Below are positions 50,601 through 61,600 of a stretch of 64,000 bases of DNA, piece after piece; within the stretch, counting starts at the first letter, position 1; each line of letters begins with the position of its first letter. The position numbers and the translations under genes were made by a program. This DNA comes from Promerops cafer (lineage: Eukaryota; Chordata; Aves; Passeriformes; Nectariniidae). The notes under the pieces were generated by a model. That model worked only from the letters and a program-made list of their open reading frames with translations, did no database searches and was not told the DNA's origin. The stretch is from contig VZSE01002468.1 of assembly GCA_013398275.1 (NCBI GenBank), positions 1,195,029 to 1,259,028 of the forward strand, read 5' to 3'.

Positions 50601-53600
50601 GGGCAGTCGGAGGACTGTGAGGAGCTGCTGCCTGGCTCTGGCCAGGCCAGCGTCTCTGAGCCGCCGCCGCAGCCACCACCGCCGCCACCGCCGGCTCCGC
50701 GCCCCCGGGCATCCCGGCCCGACAGTGACCTGCTGGGTGAGGACTCCACCAGTCTTGTCTTGGAAGATTTTGCTGAGTTGCCGGGGTCTTTTATGGACTA
50801 TGTGAGCGAAGGGGAGTATATGAAGTGAGGGCACTCCTGGCACGGGCACACCTCACCCTGTGTGGGACCCTCGCGTAAGTACCCACTTGCAGAGCAAGTC
50901 TTTCCCGTGATGCATCTGCCTGGACAGAGCACTGGCTCCCATTTGCCATGGGTTTGCACCTCTGCAGTGTTTTTTGGCCTGCTGCCCAAGGAATCCCAGA
51001 AGGTGGGCTCAAGCTATGTGGTTTTCCGAAGGAAAAGCAGCAGGGCAGAGGCTTGACTCCAGGCACCCATTGTACTGTGGGGTAGGAGGGCCAGTAACCT
51101 GGCCATAGAAAGCTCTTCCCTGCCCCGTTCTCTCCCCATCCCTGGAGAGAGGCAGAAACACTGAAATGGTGTCCAGGCTGGCAGGTGGTACACAAGTGGT
51201 CACAGAGACCATGAGGTAGAGCTGTGCCAGGAGATACTCCAGCATTGAGCTGAGCAAGAGCTCTGTGGGTGAGAAAGCCCACATCCCAGGAGATGCCAAC
51301 AGGACTAGAAACAGCTCCAGGGTTTATAGCAGATTGGTGGCAAGGAGTTGCTATAAACCCTGCAAGTGCTCAGTCTGGGCAGGGGGAGAAAGCTCAGAGT
51401 CCTTCCCCTCCCTGCCCACCACAGCTCATGCCAGCATTTGGTCTGTCCTCCTTGTTTCTGCTGAGATTCATCTCTGCCAGATCAGTAAGGTGTTGAAAAG
51501 TCTGCCCTGGGTGGTATAGGTCTTGCCTCCAGTCACCCTAGGTGGACTGACAGGCTAAACATTGTTTTAAGATTCCCCAAACTCTACTTTCCAGTGATTG
51601 GGAATGAGATGCTTTCTTCCAAAATGCCAGTTCCTTAATCCACAAGGGAAAAACATTCTTGTGCCTGGTGGCTGTTGGGACAGAGGAACAATGCAGGCAA
51701 ACAGAAATAGATGGGAGAGTGGCTTGTGCTTGAAATTCAAATCCAAGTGGCCAAGAGAGAAATTCCACCCTGAGCTACTTTTAGCTAGTCACTGCATGCC
51801 AGCTGCTACACACCAGCTGCAGACCCCAAAATGTGCATTCCTGCTGGCACCCACAGTAATCCAGCTGCCAGGCACCAAGCTTGGGAGTGGGATTTCTGTT
51901 CTAGAAGTGACCCCTGCATGTGTCTCAGTTGGGTCTGCACAGCAGGGAGGAAGTTGCAGGGCTGGGCTGCAGCTGGGGTGGCTGCCTTCCGTCAGGCAGC
52001 CTTGAACACAGAGCAACATTGCACCCTGCTCTTCTCTGTGCCTGCTTGGGTCTACTTCTACCTGTGCTGTGCACTCAGTGGCAGGGAGCATTGGCTCCTG
52101 ACATGAACCCTGACAAGTCTGCAGTGTTCTTCATATTATCTGGGATATGAAGAAAGTGGCCAGGGAAAGAACAAGTGTATTTGTTTTTGGCTGAATCAGA
52201 TAGAGTTAGCAAGAGTTTTGATTAGGGCTTTGTTGTTGGGGTTGTTTGGTTTTGTGTAGTTGGTTGCTGTTTTCTTTTTTAAGGAGGCACAGAGAGAAAA
52301 AAAAAATCCGCATTTGTCCTGGGAATGTGAAGCCCCTGGTTTTGCTGGTAGGCTGCTGGAGATATGAATTTGCAGCTTTTTCAGTCCTTACTTGGAGAGG
52401 CAGGAACACTGAATCACTTATGAGACTTATCCATCCTCCTAGCTGTCGGAGTGTCTGTGAAAACATGCAATCACAAGTGAATGCAAGTAGTGTTGTGAAC
52501 CATGGCGAAGTCACTTTGCCTGTGCTTTGATTCTATTTTGCCTTCTCAGAAGGAGGATATCCATTCTCAGATAACTGGTGGAATTCTCCTAGTTGATCAA
52601 GCTCAATAAAACCAGAATTTCAAATGCAATTAAAAAAGGAAGGAAGCAAGTAACATTGTAGCTTTTAAAAAAAAATTTCCACCCATTTTTGGCAGTGAGG
52701 CAATACTGTGAACAATACACACGAGAGGGGGGTGTGTGTTGGGCAAAACTTTGTTACACAGCAAAAAGCTATTCTTTCTTTCACACAGTCCTGTTGTGAG
52801 CTGGAAGCTCTCCTCTTTCTAGATCTTGTGACAGAGACAGTATCAAGGAGTGCTGCTACTGGCAGTAGAGACCTGCAATAAAAGCCCAGATGTTTAGAGG
52901 CTTGTATTTGAGGTGGGAGAGGAAGATGATATTCTGTGTCTCTCAGTCTGGAGAAAATAGTGTGGTATTTTAATTTTTAAGGTAATTAGAGAAGGAATCA
53001 AAAACTCTGTTTAGTGTGCTCATAATGGTGGAATGAGAGCTTCCCTGTTACCCTACTTGGCACTTGTGTGTCCTAACCACATCACATCCCAGCACATCCC
53101 ATCACATCCCAGTGGCACAACAGCAGTTGTCACATCTGGACAATATTCCACAGTGACTTGAGTGCCTCACCACAAAAACTAGTGATACAGAGGGGCTGCA
53201 TTTTTTCCCTCTGTCCAAACATTTGTCACAGCTCAGCAAATAATCCGAGCAGGTCTGCCATGGCTCAGGTAAAACACTTCCCTAAATTTTTCCTACATCT
53301 GTAATAAGAAGGGAAATCCCCTGCAGTGTCATTGTTCAAAGTAAGTCCCTGAGATCAGAGCTCCCCTGGGGCTTTCCCCTGGTCTGTGCTCTCATCTCCT
53401 TTCCCAGTAACTCCCAATGTGGGTAATCACCTTGCAGCTCTCTAAATTCCCCGTGCTGAAGTGCTTCTGTGGGTCACGTTCCTTTTCCTTTTCTGTCACT
53501 ACAACAGCCACCTTGCAACACTATGGTTCAGGAGGGCAATTCTTGAATGCCCAAAGTGCTACAAAGGTCATACACAAGAAAATATTCATGGAAGACATAT

Positions 53601-54461
53601 TGGCCTACTGTTCATGTCATCTAGTTCCTTGAAAGCGTTTCTAGTCTGCTTATGAGTAAGATGGACTGTGATATCCCACTGATGAGCACAGTCTTTCTCT
53701 AAGGAGGATGCTGCCTGTTTGAAGGAGGCAGGTTCAAAGGTTCTGTTCAGTACTTGTTTCAACAGTACAGTATAGCTGTTGCTGTATAGCTCAGTGCTCC
53801 AGAGGAAACTAAGCTTTATTCCTTGCCAGGAAATTTAAACAACCAAGAGCAACCTGCTTTTTCTCCTGTTCATATTGCATTTGTTCTAGTTTGTTGCTAT
53901 CAAGTGCTTGCAGGATGTGTAGCTGTTGCTACCTGGTTTTTTACAGTTACATCTTGGGGCTGCCTTTCTATTTGGTGTGTGAGATGGGTGGATGGATGCT
54001 CGATGGTCTGCAACTTGATATCTAAGTTAGTAGTTAATGTTTTGTACCTGCTTTGAGAGCAAAAGCAAAGGATCTGTGGGCTTTGTTTAACCAATATCAC
54101 AGAAGGCACTTTGGAAGTGTTTGTTTTTGCCATCTCAGAATGGGTGCATAACCCTGTTTCCTGATTTACCAGTTGTTGAAGAATTACATAGTTTTGCATG
54201 CTCATTTAGGAGGGGAGGGGAGAAGAACAGGTAATGGTGGGCTCCATGAGGTTTGTGTCTTTGAAAAGTTTGAAAGTATGATAGTAATGGTGTGCTCTCC
54301 TTCTCTCTCTCTCTCTCTCCCCCCGCCTCTCTTCCCTGGTCCCCTTTTCCTCCCCCCTTCACTGTGTTCCTTCTGCAGCCTCTGAAAACCATCTCCAGAG
54401 TTCTCACCCTCTCTGCAAAGGACGAGCCCCTCTGGCTCCCACTCAGACCCCCGAACTCTAG
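44147..54461 (+). CDS. POPDC2: POPDC2, Popeye domain cAMP-effector protein, complete coding region
   Basis: POPDC2 is a plasma-membrane protein of heart and skeletal muscle that binds cAMP through its Popeye domain, partners POPDC1 and modulates TREK-1 channels. Exons 44,147-44,637, 46,999-47,107, 50,370-50,736 and 54,379-54,461 give 349 residues (human 364). Residues 31-93 contain three membrane segments. The Popeye domain carries FLDSPEWES (182-190) and FQVT (199-202), the phosphate-binding cassette. KLFAKFGLRFDIRLPSLYHV is nearly identical to human. A Pro-rich linker at 298-312 precedes the end RAPLAPTQTPEL, matching human QAPLAPTHTPEL. The start was chosen for its MSANS match and strong context (AGGATGA). 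An in-frame ATG at 44,093 in weak context would add 18 residues. Confidence 0.96.
44638..46998 (+). other. POPDC2 intron 1
   Basis: A 2.4-kb intron with no further exon recognised. It holds the CCTAGG-centred tandem repeat at 46,699-46,742. Confidence 0.85.
46699..46742. repeat. Tandem repeat of a GTCCTAGGCTGA-like unit, three copies
   Basis: Three units of 14-15 nt, AAGTCCTAGGCTG, AAGTCCTAGGCTG and TGGTCCTAGGTTAG, each centred on CCTAGG. Intronic, 0.3 kb before POPDC2 exon 2. Confidence 0.85.
46999..47107 (+). CDS. POPDC2: POPDC2 exon 2 (DSPEWES)
   Basis: A 109-nt exon with acceptor CTGTCCTCTGCAG and donor GTAACC. It reads IRVCQDGQFLHYVFPYQFLD, then SPEWESLRPSEEGTFQ. The DSPEW motif is a hallmark of the Popeye cAMP-binding pocket. 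Confidence 0.98.
47108..50369 (+). other. POPDC2 intron 2
   Basis: A 3.3-kb intron. It contains a perfect-core 16-nt tandem repeat at 48,806-48,837 and several AATAAA hexamers near 49.7 kb. No coding exon was recognised. Confidence 0.85.
48806..48837. repeat. 16-nt tandem duplication (AGGTTTTTCTTGCCC)
   Basis: Two adjacent 16-nt units differing only in the last base. Confidence 0.9.
50370..50736 (+). CDS. POPDC2: POPDC2 exon 3 (Popeye domain C-half, Pro-rich linker)
   Basis: A 367-nt exon with acceptor TGCCCCACAG. It reads VTLTAETDCSYITWPRKKLY, LLGKD-like RKDRYIARLFSSHLGYDISE, KLFAKFGLRFDIRLPSLYHV and a Pro-rich stretch, then SRPDSDLL. The donor CTGG|GTGAGG at 50,737 leaves one base that joins exon 4 in frame. 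The family has SRPDSGILASR at this junction. Read-through to 50,828 gives an alternative end. Confidence 0.94.
50661..50706 (+). repeat. CCG/CCA coding triplet repeat (Pro tract)
   Basis: Encodes the Pro-rich stretch at residues 298-312 of POPDC2 (eleven Pro with one Gln, then APRP). The human linker is less Pro-dense, so the run is probably lineage-specific and may vary in length. Confidence 0.85.
50737..50828 (+). CDS. POPDC2: POPDC2 read-through C-terminus (alternative)
   Basis: If the exon 3 donor is not used, the frame stays open for 30 more codons. It reads an acidic tail (EDSTSLVLEDFAELPGSFMD, then YVSEGEYMK) and stops at 50,826-50,828, for a 352-residue protein. AATAAA hexamers at 52,605 and 52,877 could end such a transcript. 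Whether this form is made cannot be told from DNA alone. Confidence 0.4.
53080..53112. repeat. (AT/AG)CACATCCC short tandem repeat
   Basis: Three consecutive 10-nt CACATCCC-containing units. Confidence 0.85.
54296..54378 (+). promoter_or_regulatory. Long CT-rich polypyrimidine tract and acceptor of POPDC2 exon 4
   Basis: About 80 nt almost all C and T, including a (CT)n run at 54,302-54,320, and ending in CCTTCTGCAG. It is far longer than an ordinary polypyrimidine tract and offers CUCUCU-type PTB-binding sites. It could regulate choice between the two POPDC2 ends; that is inference. Confidence 0.6.
54379..54461 (+). CDS. POPDC2: POPDC2 exon 4, conserved C-terminus
   Basis: After the acceptor at 54,376-54,378, exon 4 completes an Ala codon (G|CC) and reads SENHLQSSHPLCKGRAPLAP, then TQTPEL and the stop TAG at 54,459-54,461. 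Human POPDC2 ends QAPLAPTHTPEL. The splice phase from 50,736 is exact. The exon is easily missed because another frame is open for 80 codons across it. An ATTAAA at 54,803-54,808 is a possible poly(A) signal. Confidence 0.93.
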
Positions 54462-57400
54462 GGAACAACAAGCTGTCTTGATCCCGAAGCCCCTCCAAGG
54501 GAGCAGATGCTCACACAGGTTTTTGACCAGAGACACTCCTTAGCATGCAGAGACGTCTGCCAGCAGATATGTACACTCAGGAGCACATGAAGCACATGCT
54601 TAAGACTGCAGTGTGACACTCCAGCACCTCCCACCCCGTGGCTGTTCACCAGAGCTGCCTTCCCCAGAGTGCTTCCACGGTTTGTTTTCTAGTCCTGCCT
54701 CTCTGAGGCTGTCAGCAGCTCTGTCACCAAAGTGCACCAATATCCTGCAAGCAATACCAGCCTGCTTGCAGAATCTGTGTTCCCTTTGATTCAATGATTC
54801 CCATTAAAGTCAGAGATGAAACTACTGGTGTTTGAGGATTTGAAAAGGGAGAAAACAGCTGGAGGGAGGGAGGATTTGAAGAGGGAGATCACCTGAGGTG
54901 ATCTCAAGGCACAGAGTGGATAGGGCAAGGGGAGATGGGCCGCCCGACAGCTTTGGTAAAGGGCTTGCAATGGAGAGTTTGATGATATGCATCTCACTGG
55001 GCATCCACTCTAGTAAGACCAGAAATTACTTTACCAGGAGTTAGGACTTCTCATTTATGACAGCCACAACTTCTCAAAGAAGCTGGTGAAAAAAGACTTT
55101 GGCTGGTTGTTTGCACTGATTCTTGAAATAAGAAAGAGAAGGAATTGGGATTTGGAACAGGTGTAGGCAAGAACCCTTTTTTGTGTGCTCAAGGGAGCGT
55201 GACCTCAGGGTGCACAAACATCAAACGAAGAAAGGAATGGATACAAAACATCTGTGAAGAGAGCAGCCATTGGTAGGAAGGACAATGCCTTAATGAAAAT
55301 AGTGTAGAGATGGAAGGCCTCTTCCAAGTTCAGCTGCAATGGGATTTGTCTCATGAGCTTCCCAAGCCATTTCCTCAGTGAGGGAATTGGAAGTACCTGA
55401 GGAGGAATCCTCTGTCTTGCAGAGCCTGGTGCAATCAAGTTGAGTAATGGGAGTATGAGCCTCTTCAGGGCAGTTATTCAGGGAAAGAGCAAGGAATGTT
55501 GGTCCTTCTGTCAGCACAGGGAAGGGTGTCCTTCAGTGCCTCTTGGCACAGACATGCTGGGGCACAGCCATTCTGCCTGTGGAGCTGGCTTTGTGTCAGC
55601 CCTGGGCTGGTGGAGGCAGCCCCATCTGCCCTGCCCTGCCCTGCTCACACAGGGGCTGTGGCCCAGCATCTGGTTTGGCCCATCTTGCAAGTCTTATCTG
55701 GGCAAAACCTGTGCCCTTGGGATCTGGCACTCTTGCTGAGGACTCTGGAGTGGTGGGTATGTGGGATCTGTGATGTACACAGCTCCTTGCACTGCTCGCC
55801 TTTGCTCCCAGGGCAGGAGAATGGGGCTGCCCCAGGCCTGGGAATCATCCTGCTCATGGTTGTTACCATGCTCTGTCAACACATTGGTGCTTCAGCCTGA
55901 CCCCACTGCCTTTCACAGCTCGGAAATGTCTGCAGCAGATTGACATGAGAGCTGCCAGGGTCTCTTCTGCAAAGGAGCTGAAATGCACAGTGGAACTGGG
56001 TCCATCTCTCGAGGTGCCTGAAGCAGTGGGCCTGGCTGGGCTGAGTTACACGCTGCCCTTCACAGGTGTCTGCTGAGCTTATATTCCAATCTTCAACAAG
56101 AAGCTCCTGGGAAACTCTTCAATGCTGGTGCCAGCTAACATGGATCTCTCTCAGGTTGTCAGAGTCCAGGTCTATCCCCCTCCCAAGTGTGTGCTGGAGA
56201 TGGTGTTTGTTAGCTGTCCTTCCGAACAGTCATAAGGCAGGGCCCAAAATCTTGGATGTGAACTGAAAGCAGGAGCTAATCCTGCTGTGACACTGTCTAG
56301 TGGAGCAGGAGTGACAGCTCATGGCAAATGACTTGAGACAATTCTTCATGGCAAAAATGCTTTTAGCATGTCCCTCACTCCTGATCATTCCTGGTGTGCT
56401 TTTCTGTTGCTCAGTAAAGCCAGTACATGGAACCAGAGAAAATGGTCAATAGAAAATGTGATTTGTGGGCAGAAATGATGAAAGACTTGTCACCTCTTTA
56501 ATTTGCATATGTAACATGGTGTGGAAAAGGTGTGGATGGGTGTGTTGTTTCTGTGGTCATACATCCCACTGTAATCTTTCACCAGTTATTTCCAGACTTC
56601 AACTACTTTTTCAGGTCTGAACAGCTGTGCTGAGTTCCTGGGACTAATTTGTTAGGTGGGCCTGTGGCTACAATGCTCCATTCTCCTACTACCTTCTATT
56701 CTGGGCAGATGGTGAAAGCAGTGCAGAATTGGATGTGAGAGCTCTGTGCTGCTCCTGGTGTCTGCTTCACTTCATGTGATCTTCAGAGAGAATTATGTGC
56801 TGTGAAATCAATTGGGTCTCCCTCTGAAAGCATCTTGTAAATGGGACTAGTCAGTTTCCCATTGGAGCTCTGGCTAAGAATGACTTTTTCATGTGCCAAA
56901 CTTGGACCACACAGTTTTTCCTTACTGAGGAAAAATAATACCTCACACCTTTAATATGAAGATTTCAGGACAATTAATTATAAAAGACTAATGAACTATA
57001 CTAATACTCCCACTATAAAATGAGTGATACTATCCATTCCTTCTTTCATACAGATTCAAACCTTGAGATTAAATTACTTTCCTGTCTCACTTTGAGAGCT
57101 GGGTACAAAACCTGTGAGACAAAAGTGCCAATCCAGTCTTTTAACTGGAAGATTTTGCTGTAACCAGTTAACTTTGTATATGTCAATCTGCCATGCACTT
57201 CTTTTCTTTGACTTCTTGCCCCTAATGCAGGGAGTAAAAAACCCATCCAGTTTTATGGTGAAAGAATCATCTGGGAGCAGAGAGCAGCAATAGGTTTAGG
57301 ACTCCTTTCTGGTTCTGTGTATCCTGAAGGCAGAGCTAGGCACAAGCAGTAGGCAGGGCATAGGAGATGTCTGTTTTGCTGGGGAGGGTGAGGCTCCAGG

Positions 57401-58515
57401 GCAGACATGACATTGTCCTGCTGTGGGAAGAGCACAGAGAAGTCAGGCTGGGCACTGGCAGGTGGAGGTTGCTATCCTAACACAGAAGCAAGCAAAGTGC
57501 TGGATCTTGCACTGCTTTGCAAGGGATAGTGAAGGGGATGTTGTGCCCTGGCAGGAAGGATGTGCATGGGCTTATGTCCTTCACCTTTCCCTTGATCTGA
57601 GCAGCACCATTGTTGCTCTGAGTGCTCCCAGCATAGTGACAGGAGCACAGCTGTGAGCCTGTGCAACTCTACAGCTTTCTATCTGTATCAAAGCCAAGTC
57701 CAGTGCTCCCAGGGGTGCAGGTTAGCACCTCTTTTAGGCAATGTGCCTTGCTGTCCCATTCATAAGTGATAAAAACACATCCATCCCAACTCTGGAGTGC
57801 AAAACATGCTAGTCCTTATACTCAAGGGAATACCTGGTATTTATATAGGAATGCCTTTTTTCTTCCCCTATCTGGGCCTACTGGATATATTTTTACTGCC
57901 TAGAACTTCAGCCTCCTTACTGTCCATCAAAACCAAATTTGAATCTGCTTTGAAGTATCCACTAGCTTGCTTCAGCCTTGAGCTAGCATTTCAGAAGCAA
58001 TGTGGATGGACAGTTTTCTGTGTCAGTATAGACCAGCTGTTTTGTCCTGCCTGCAAGAACTTTGGGACTGCAAAACTCCTGTCAAGAATATCGTATTATG
58101 GAGAAGAAAATTATCTCTCTCAGGATGAGAAGGACTTGGCTGCTTTTACTCCAGGAAAGGTAACTATGGCTGAAGGTATATACTCTACCATGTCTGATCT
58201 AGAAAATGCCAAAATGGTTGTCTATAGCCTAAGTGCTTTATAAACCTTGCTATATAAGACACAAAAATGTATTATTGGTCTTCTGTTGTCTCATCCTGAG
58301 AAATGTTCACCTGTCATGTTTTAGATGGTGGCCCACTGTAGACAGGGGAAGATGGAGAGGGCAAACAAGGACAAAGGAATAAATTCTAGTTAGTACAAGC
58401 TTTTGCCATGGTTTGTGACTTAAATATCTTCAAGGTGATGTGAGTTGCAGCCCTATTCCTTCCATGGCACAACACTTTTATCCTGGGGGAAGAATTTTAG
58501 AAAACTCCTGGAAAA
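54462..58515. other. Convergent 3' region between POPDC2 and PLA1A
   Basis: POPDC2 (+) and PLA1A (-) point toward each other here. The stretch probably holds both 3' UTRs. No further gene was recognised. Confidence 0.7.
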
Positions 58516-58603
58516 CTACCTTTGTAGCTTTTCTCTTTCACAAATACAAAATGAGTTAAATAGGGACACAGAGGTGATGGAAAAGACCTCTTTAAGTGTT
58601 TCC
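58516..58603 (-). CDS. PLA1A: PLA1A candidate terminal exon
   Basis: An 87-nt intron (58,604-58,690) separates this from the previous exon. The acceptor TTTTTCCTCCTGTTTAG is excellent. The phase fits (AG|G, Arg), and the frame reads ETLKEVFSITSVSLFNSFCI, then CEREKLQR and TAG. This is 28 residues against 27 in the human last exon, which also starts R-E. Sequence similarity is otherwise weak and the human C-X14-C spacing is missing, so the call is tentative. Confidence 0.45.
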
Positions 58604-61600
58604 CTAAACAGGAGGAAAAACGCATTGCTTCAAACCACAGGCTGTATCCATAGGCTCAGTGCATCCCTGTATGATATCCCTGAGGCTTACCTGCTGTTGA
58701 GAGGCAGTGGTGCTACACAGAACTTGCCAACAATGGATGGCTCATCCTTGCTCCAAAAACGGTTCTTGGGGATATACTTGAGGGTCACAGTGTTTACCTG
58801 GTAGAGGGGAACTTGGTGGGCCAGCAGCCGTTTGCCTGTCTCCTGGTCCTTAGGTCTGCAAGGCAGGATGAGAGATGTGAGGGATGTGTTCAGCCAACCT
58901 GCAGATACAGTCTACGTGCAGATCCATGTAAACACTGGAGGAATCTGCAGTATTATTGTGAAGCCCTCACGTAATAAAATGGAGTGAGAAGACTCATCTG
59001 TCAAAACAAGGCACTGCATGAGCGTCTTACAGGCTGTCTCTCTATGTTTTATCTCTGTATTCAGGAATATTTCTGTATAAATATCCTTCCTTCCATCACC
59101 AACTCTTCTTACTGTTGCATGTTGATTGAGACACTGCTCAGCTTGCCACAGAGAGGTAAGTAGTAAATAAGTCAACATCTGTGAAATGGTGAATGGCATG
59201 GATGGGGATCAGTTGTTCATCATTTCTTCCAGTACACAAACTGGGATCCTCAAAGAAAACTAAGAGGTGGCAGGCTCAAAAAGAATGCGCACTGCACAGA
59301 GTACCACTCCTTTCAAGCTGTTAAAATCCCTCCTTTGGGTTGTTGTGAATGCCAGGAAGTTTATATGACTGTACAAGTCAAGGGAGGGGGACGGGACACT
59401 TTTGTGGAATACAGAAGCTAGCAAGGATAAAGGTCTCATCTTTGGCTCTGAAAGTCCCTGAGATGTAACTAGACACAGGGAAACTCTTTGGGGAAGTATT
59501 GCTACATGCTTACGCAGAGTTTTTTTATACTCTTCTCCAGCTACTTGCTTTTGATCATGCTGAAGGTGGGATGCTTGGATAGAGGGACCTTTGTCCATCC
59601 CTATGCTCTTACCCAGGCAATGTGAACTGAGAAATGACAGAGGTTTGGTAACGAGCCAATGACCAGCACCCAGTGAGTTGTGTGCCACAGATCTGTGCTG
59701 TCCAGGTATTTTAAGTCCCTTCTATGGAGGCCATCCAGGGGGCCTTACACTTGATCTACTTGGCACCTCCTAGAGCATGGTGATCATTGATTTCCTTGTG
59801 CTCACAAAGAATGACATATGTGCAGCTGGCTTGGCAGGGTCCCAGAACCACCTGGGTGACTGTCTGATCAGAAACATGATGACAGGGAAAGGGGAGAGGT
59901 GACAAAAGGGTCAGGAAGAGCCTACAATTCTGCTAACCAAAGTAACTCTCAGGCACGGGCTGACAGCAGCACTCACAGCAGCCAACCCACACCAGCACAC
60001 CCAGTCCCTCCCTTAGCCTGCAGCAGTAGTGGCTGGGTTTTGTGTCTGTGTCTGGCTTGAAGCTGCTACAAATAAGAAGCATGGCAAAATTGTGCTTATA
60101 AAAGTGAATAATGGATAGCAAATGGAGGCCATCTCTCTATGGCATATTGTCCATGGACAGAGGAATGCAGTACATTTAACCATGCTGAAAGAGCCACTCC
60201 TGGGACTGACACTTGATCCAATCCTGCACAACCTTTGGATGGATTTAGGAGACTTGCCTGGCTTCAGAGGTATGTTTTCTTGGATATGGGGGATGATGTC
60301 ATGTGATGTGTAAGCACACAGCAGTGCACCTGGGAAGTGTCCTGTGTAACAAACTCCTTACTCATCAGGCCCATGTCAGCTACTGAAGCTTGGGGACATG
60401 TCTCTTGGGGCATTCTGAGCAACATGTGGGGAGGAGTAAGATTGGAATGGATATTTGGGAGAGGAGATGAGAAAGGCAGTTTGAGGCAAGACACAGCCAT
60501 GTGAGTCCTTTGCTGAAGGTCTGAGACTAGTGAACACTCTCAAGTAAGTCCCTCTGCACTTCTGGGAAACTGCAGGATGATATACATGACAGATCATCTG
60601 AGATAAGTCACTGATCGATCAGTGTCTGAACTGTGATGTGAGGATCTATGTTTAGATGCCCATTTGATACTCTGAGCTTGACTGCACTGGAAGGCTGAGC
60701 TTTTCCTAGAGCAGGGAAATTTGCCCTTTGCTACTAGTGGGAAATAAAAGGGATATCTTCAATTTTATACTCTCAAGTCTGTAGGTTTATTGCTGTAAGC
60801 AAATTTTTCAGTTTAGCCTTGTGCTTCTAAGAAAGGCATTTAAAAGAAACACAGCTGCTGTCCCCCCCCCCCCCCTCCCCCCGCCCCTCAGGGCATCTCT
60901 GGATAGGTTACCCTGCTCTAACTCCACTGTCTCATTAAAACCGGAGGGTACAGCAAAGCCTCGGGATTGCCTGCCTGGCTCACTTCCTTCCCTTCCAGCG
61001 CTCACATGCCTCCTGCTGGACTCCCACCAAACCTAGTGCCCGACAACTGCCAATGGAAGCTCTGCACGGGACCTGGTCTGACCTGGGTATTACTGTTTCT
61101 TCCCTCCTGGGAAGGAAAAGGCAGATTTGGCTTCCAAACCAGGAGGAGTTGAACAGACTGAGCTCCACCAGGCTGGAGTACAAACCCAAATTGTGGTGCC
61201 TGGCTGGAAATCTGTGACCAAGCATCTGTGTCACTCTGGAAAGTACCCTAGAGTGTGGCTTCCTCTTCCCCATTTCTCCCTCCTACCTCCTAGTGCCCAC
61301 AGCTGAATCAGCAACACAATTAGCTCCAGGTCACAATATTTTGGCTTAGCAATAAGGACTGTGCGGGAGCCAGCACTGGAACCCCTGTGATCCCAGGAAA
61401 GCTGGCTGAGACTCTTCAGCAGGCTGCTTTCCTGCTTCCTGAGGCAGCCAGCAGCATGTGCTACCTGCATTGTGGTTCCCAGTCCAGAGCAATGGGCAAG
61501 GAGTAGGAAGAAGTGAGGAAGACTCTGGGGAACTTGTTGTGGTGGGGAAATCCCCTGGTGGCAAGAGCTGTGGAAGCTGTGGAGTCTGATCCTTTAATTC

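Larger units (their letters stand above)
50829..54378 (+). other. POPDC2 intron 3 (distal part)
   Basis: About 3.5 kb between the read-through stop and exon 4. It holds AATAAA at 52,605-52,610 and 52,877-52,882, a CACATCCC minisatellite at 53,080-53,112 and the pyrimidine tract before exon 4. No other exon was recognised. Confidence 0.8.

Noticed and set aside
54292..54543. Long + strand frame (PLKTISRVLTLSAKDEPLWL...) over POPDC2 exon 4
   Set aside because: It is a different frame from the one demanded by the exon 3 donor. The correct frame ends at 54,461 with the conserved APLAPTQTPEL.
57485..57597. Minus-strand frame containing SPCTSFLPGHNIPFTIPCK as a PLA1A last exon
   Set aside because: The cysteine spacing (C-X14-C) equals that of human PLA1A, but the available acceptor CTGCTCAG enters in phase 0 while the exon at 58,691 requires one completing base. 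Without a frameshift it cannot join, so the 58,603 candidate was preferred.
57797..58243. 148-codon + strand frame in the convergent 3' region (first ATG at 57,806)
   Set aside because: No family signature; probably chance, antisense to the PLA1A 3' UTR. Conservation analysis would be needed to revive it.
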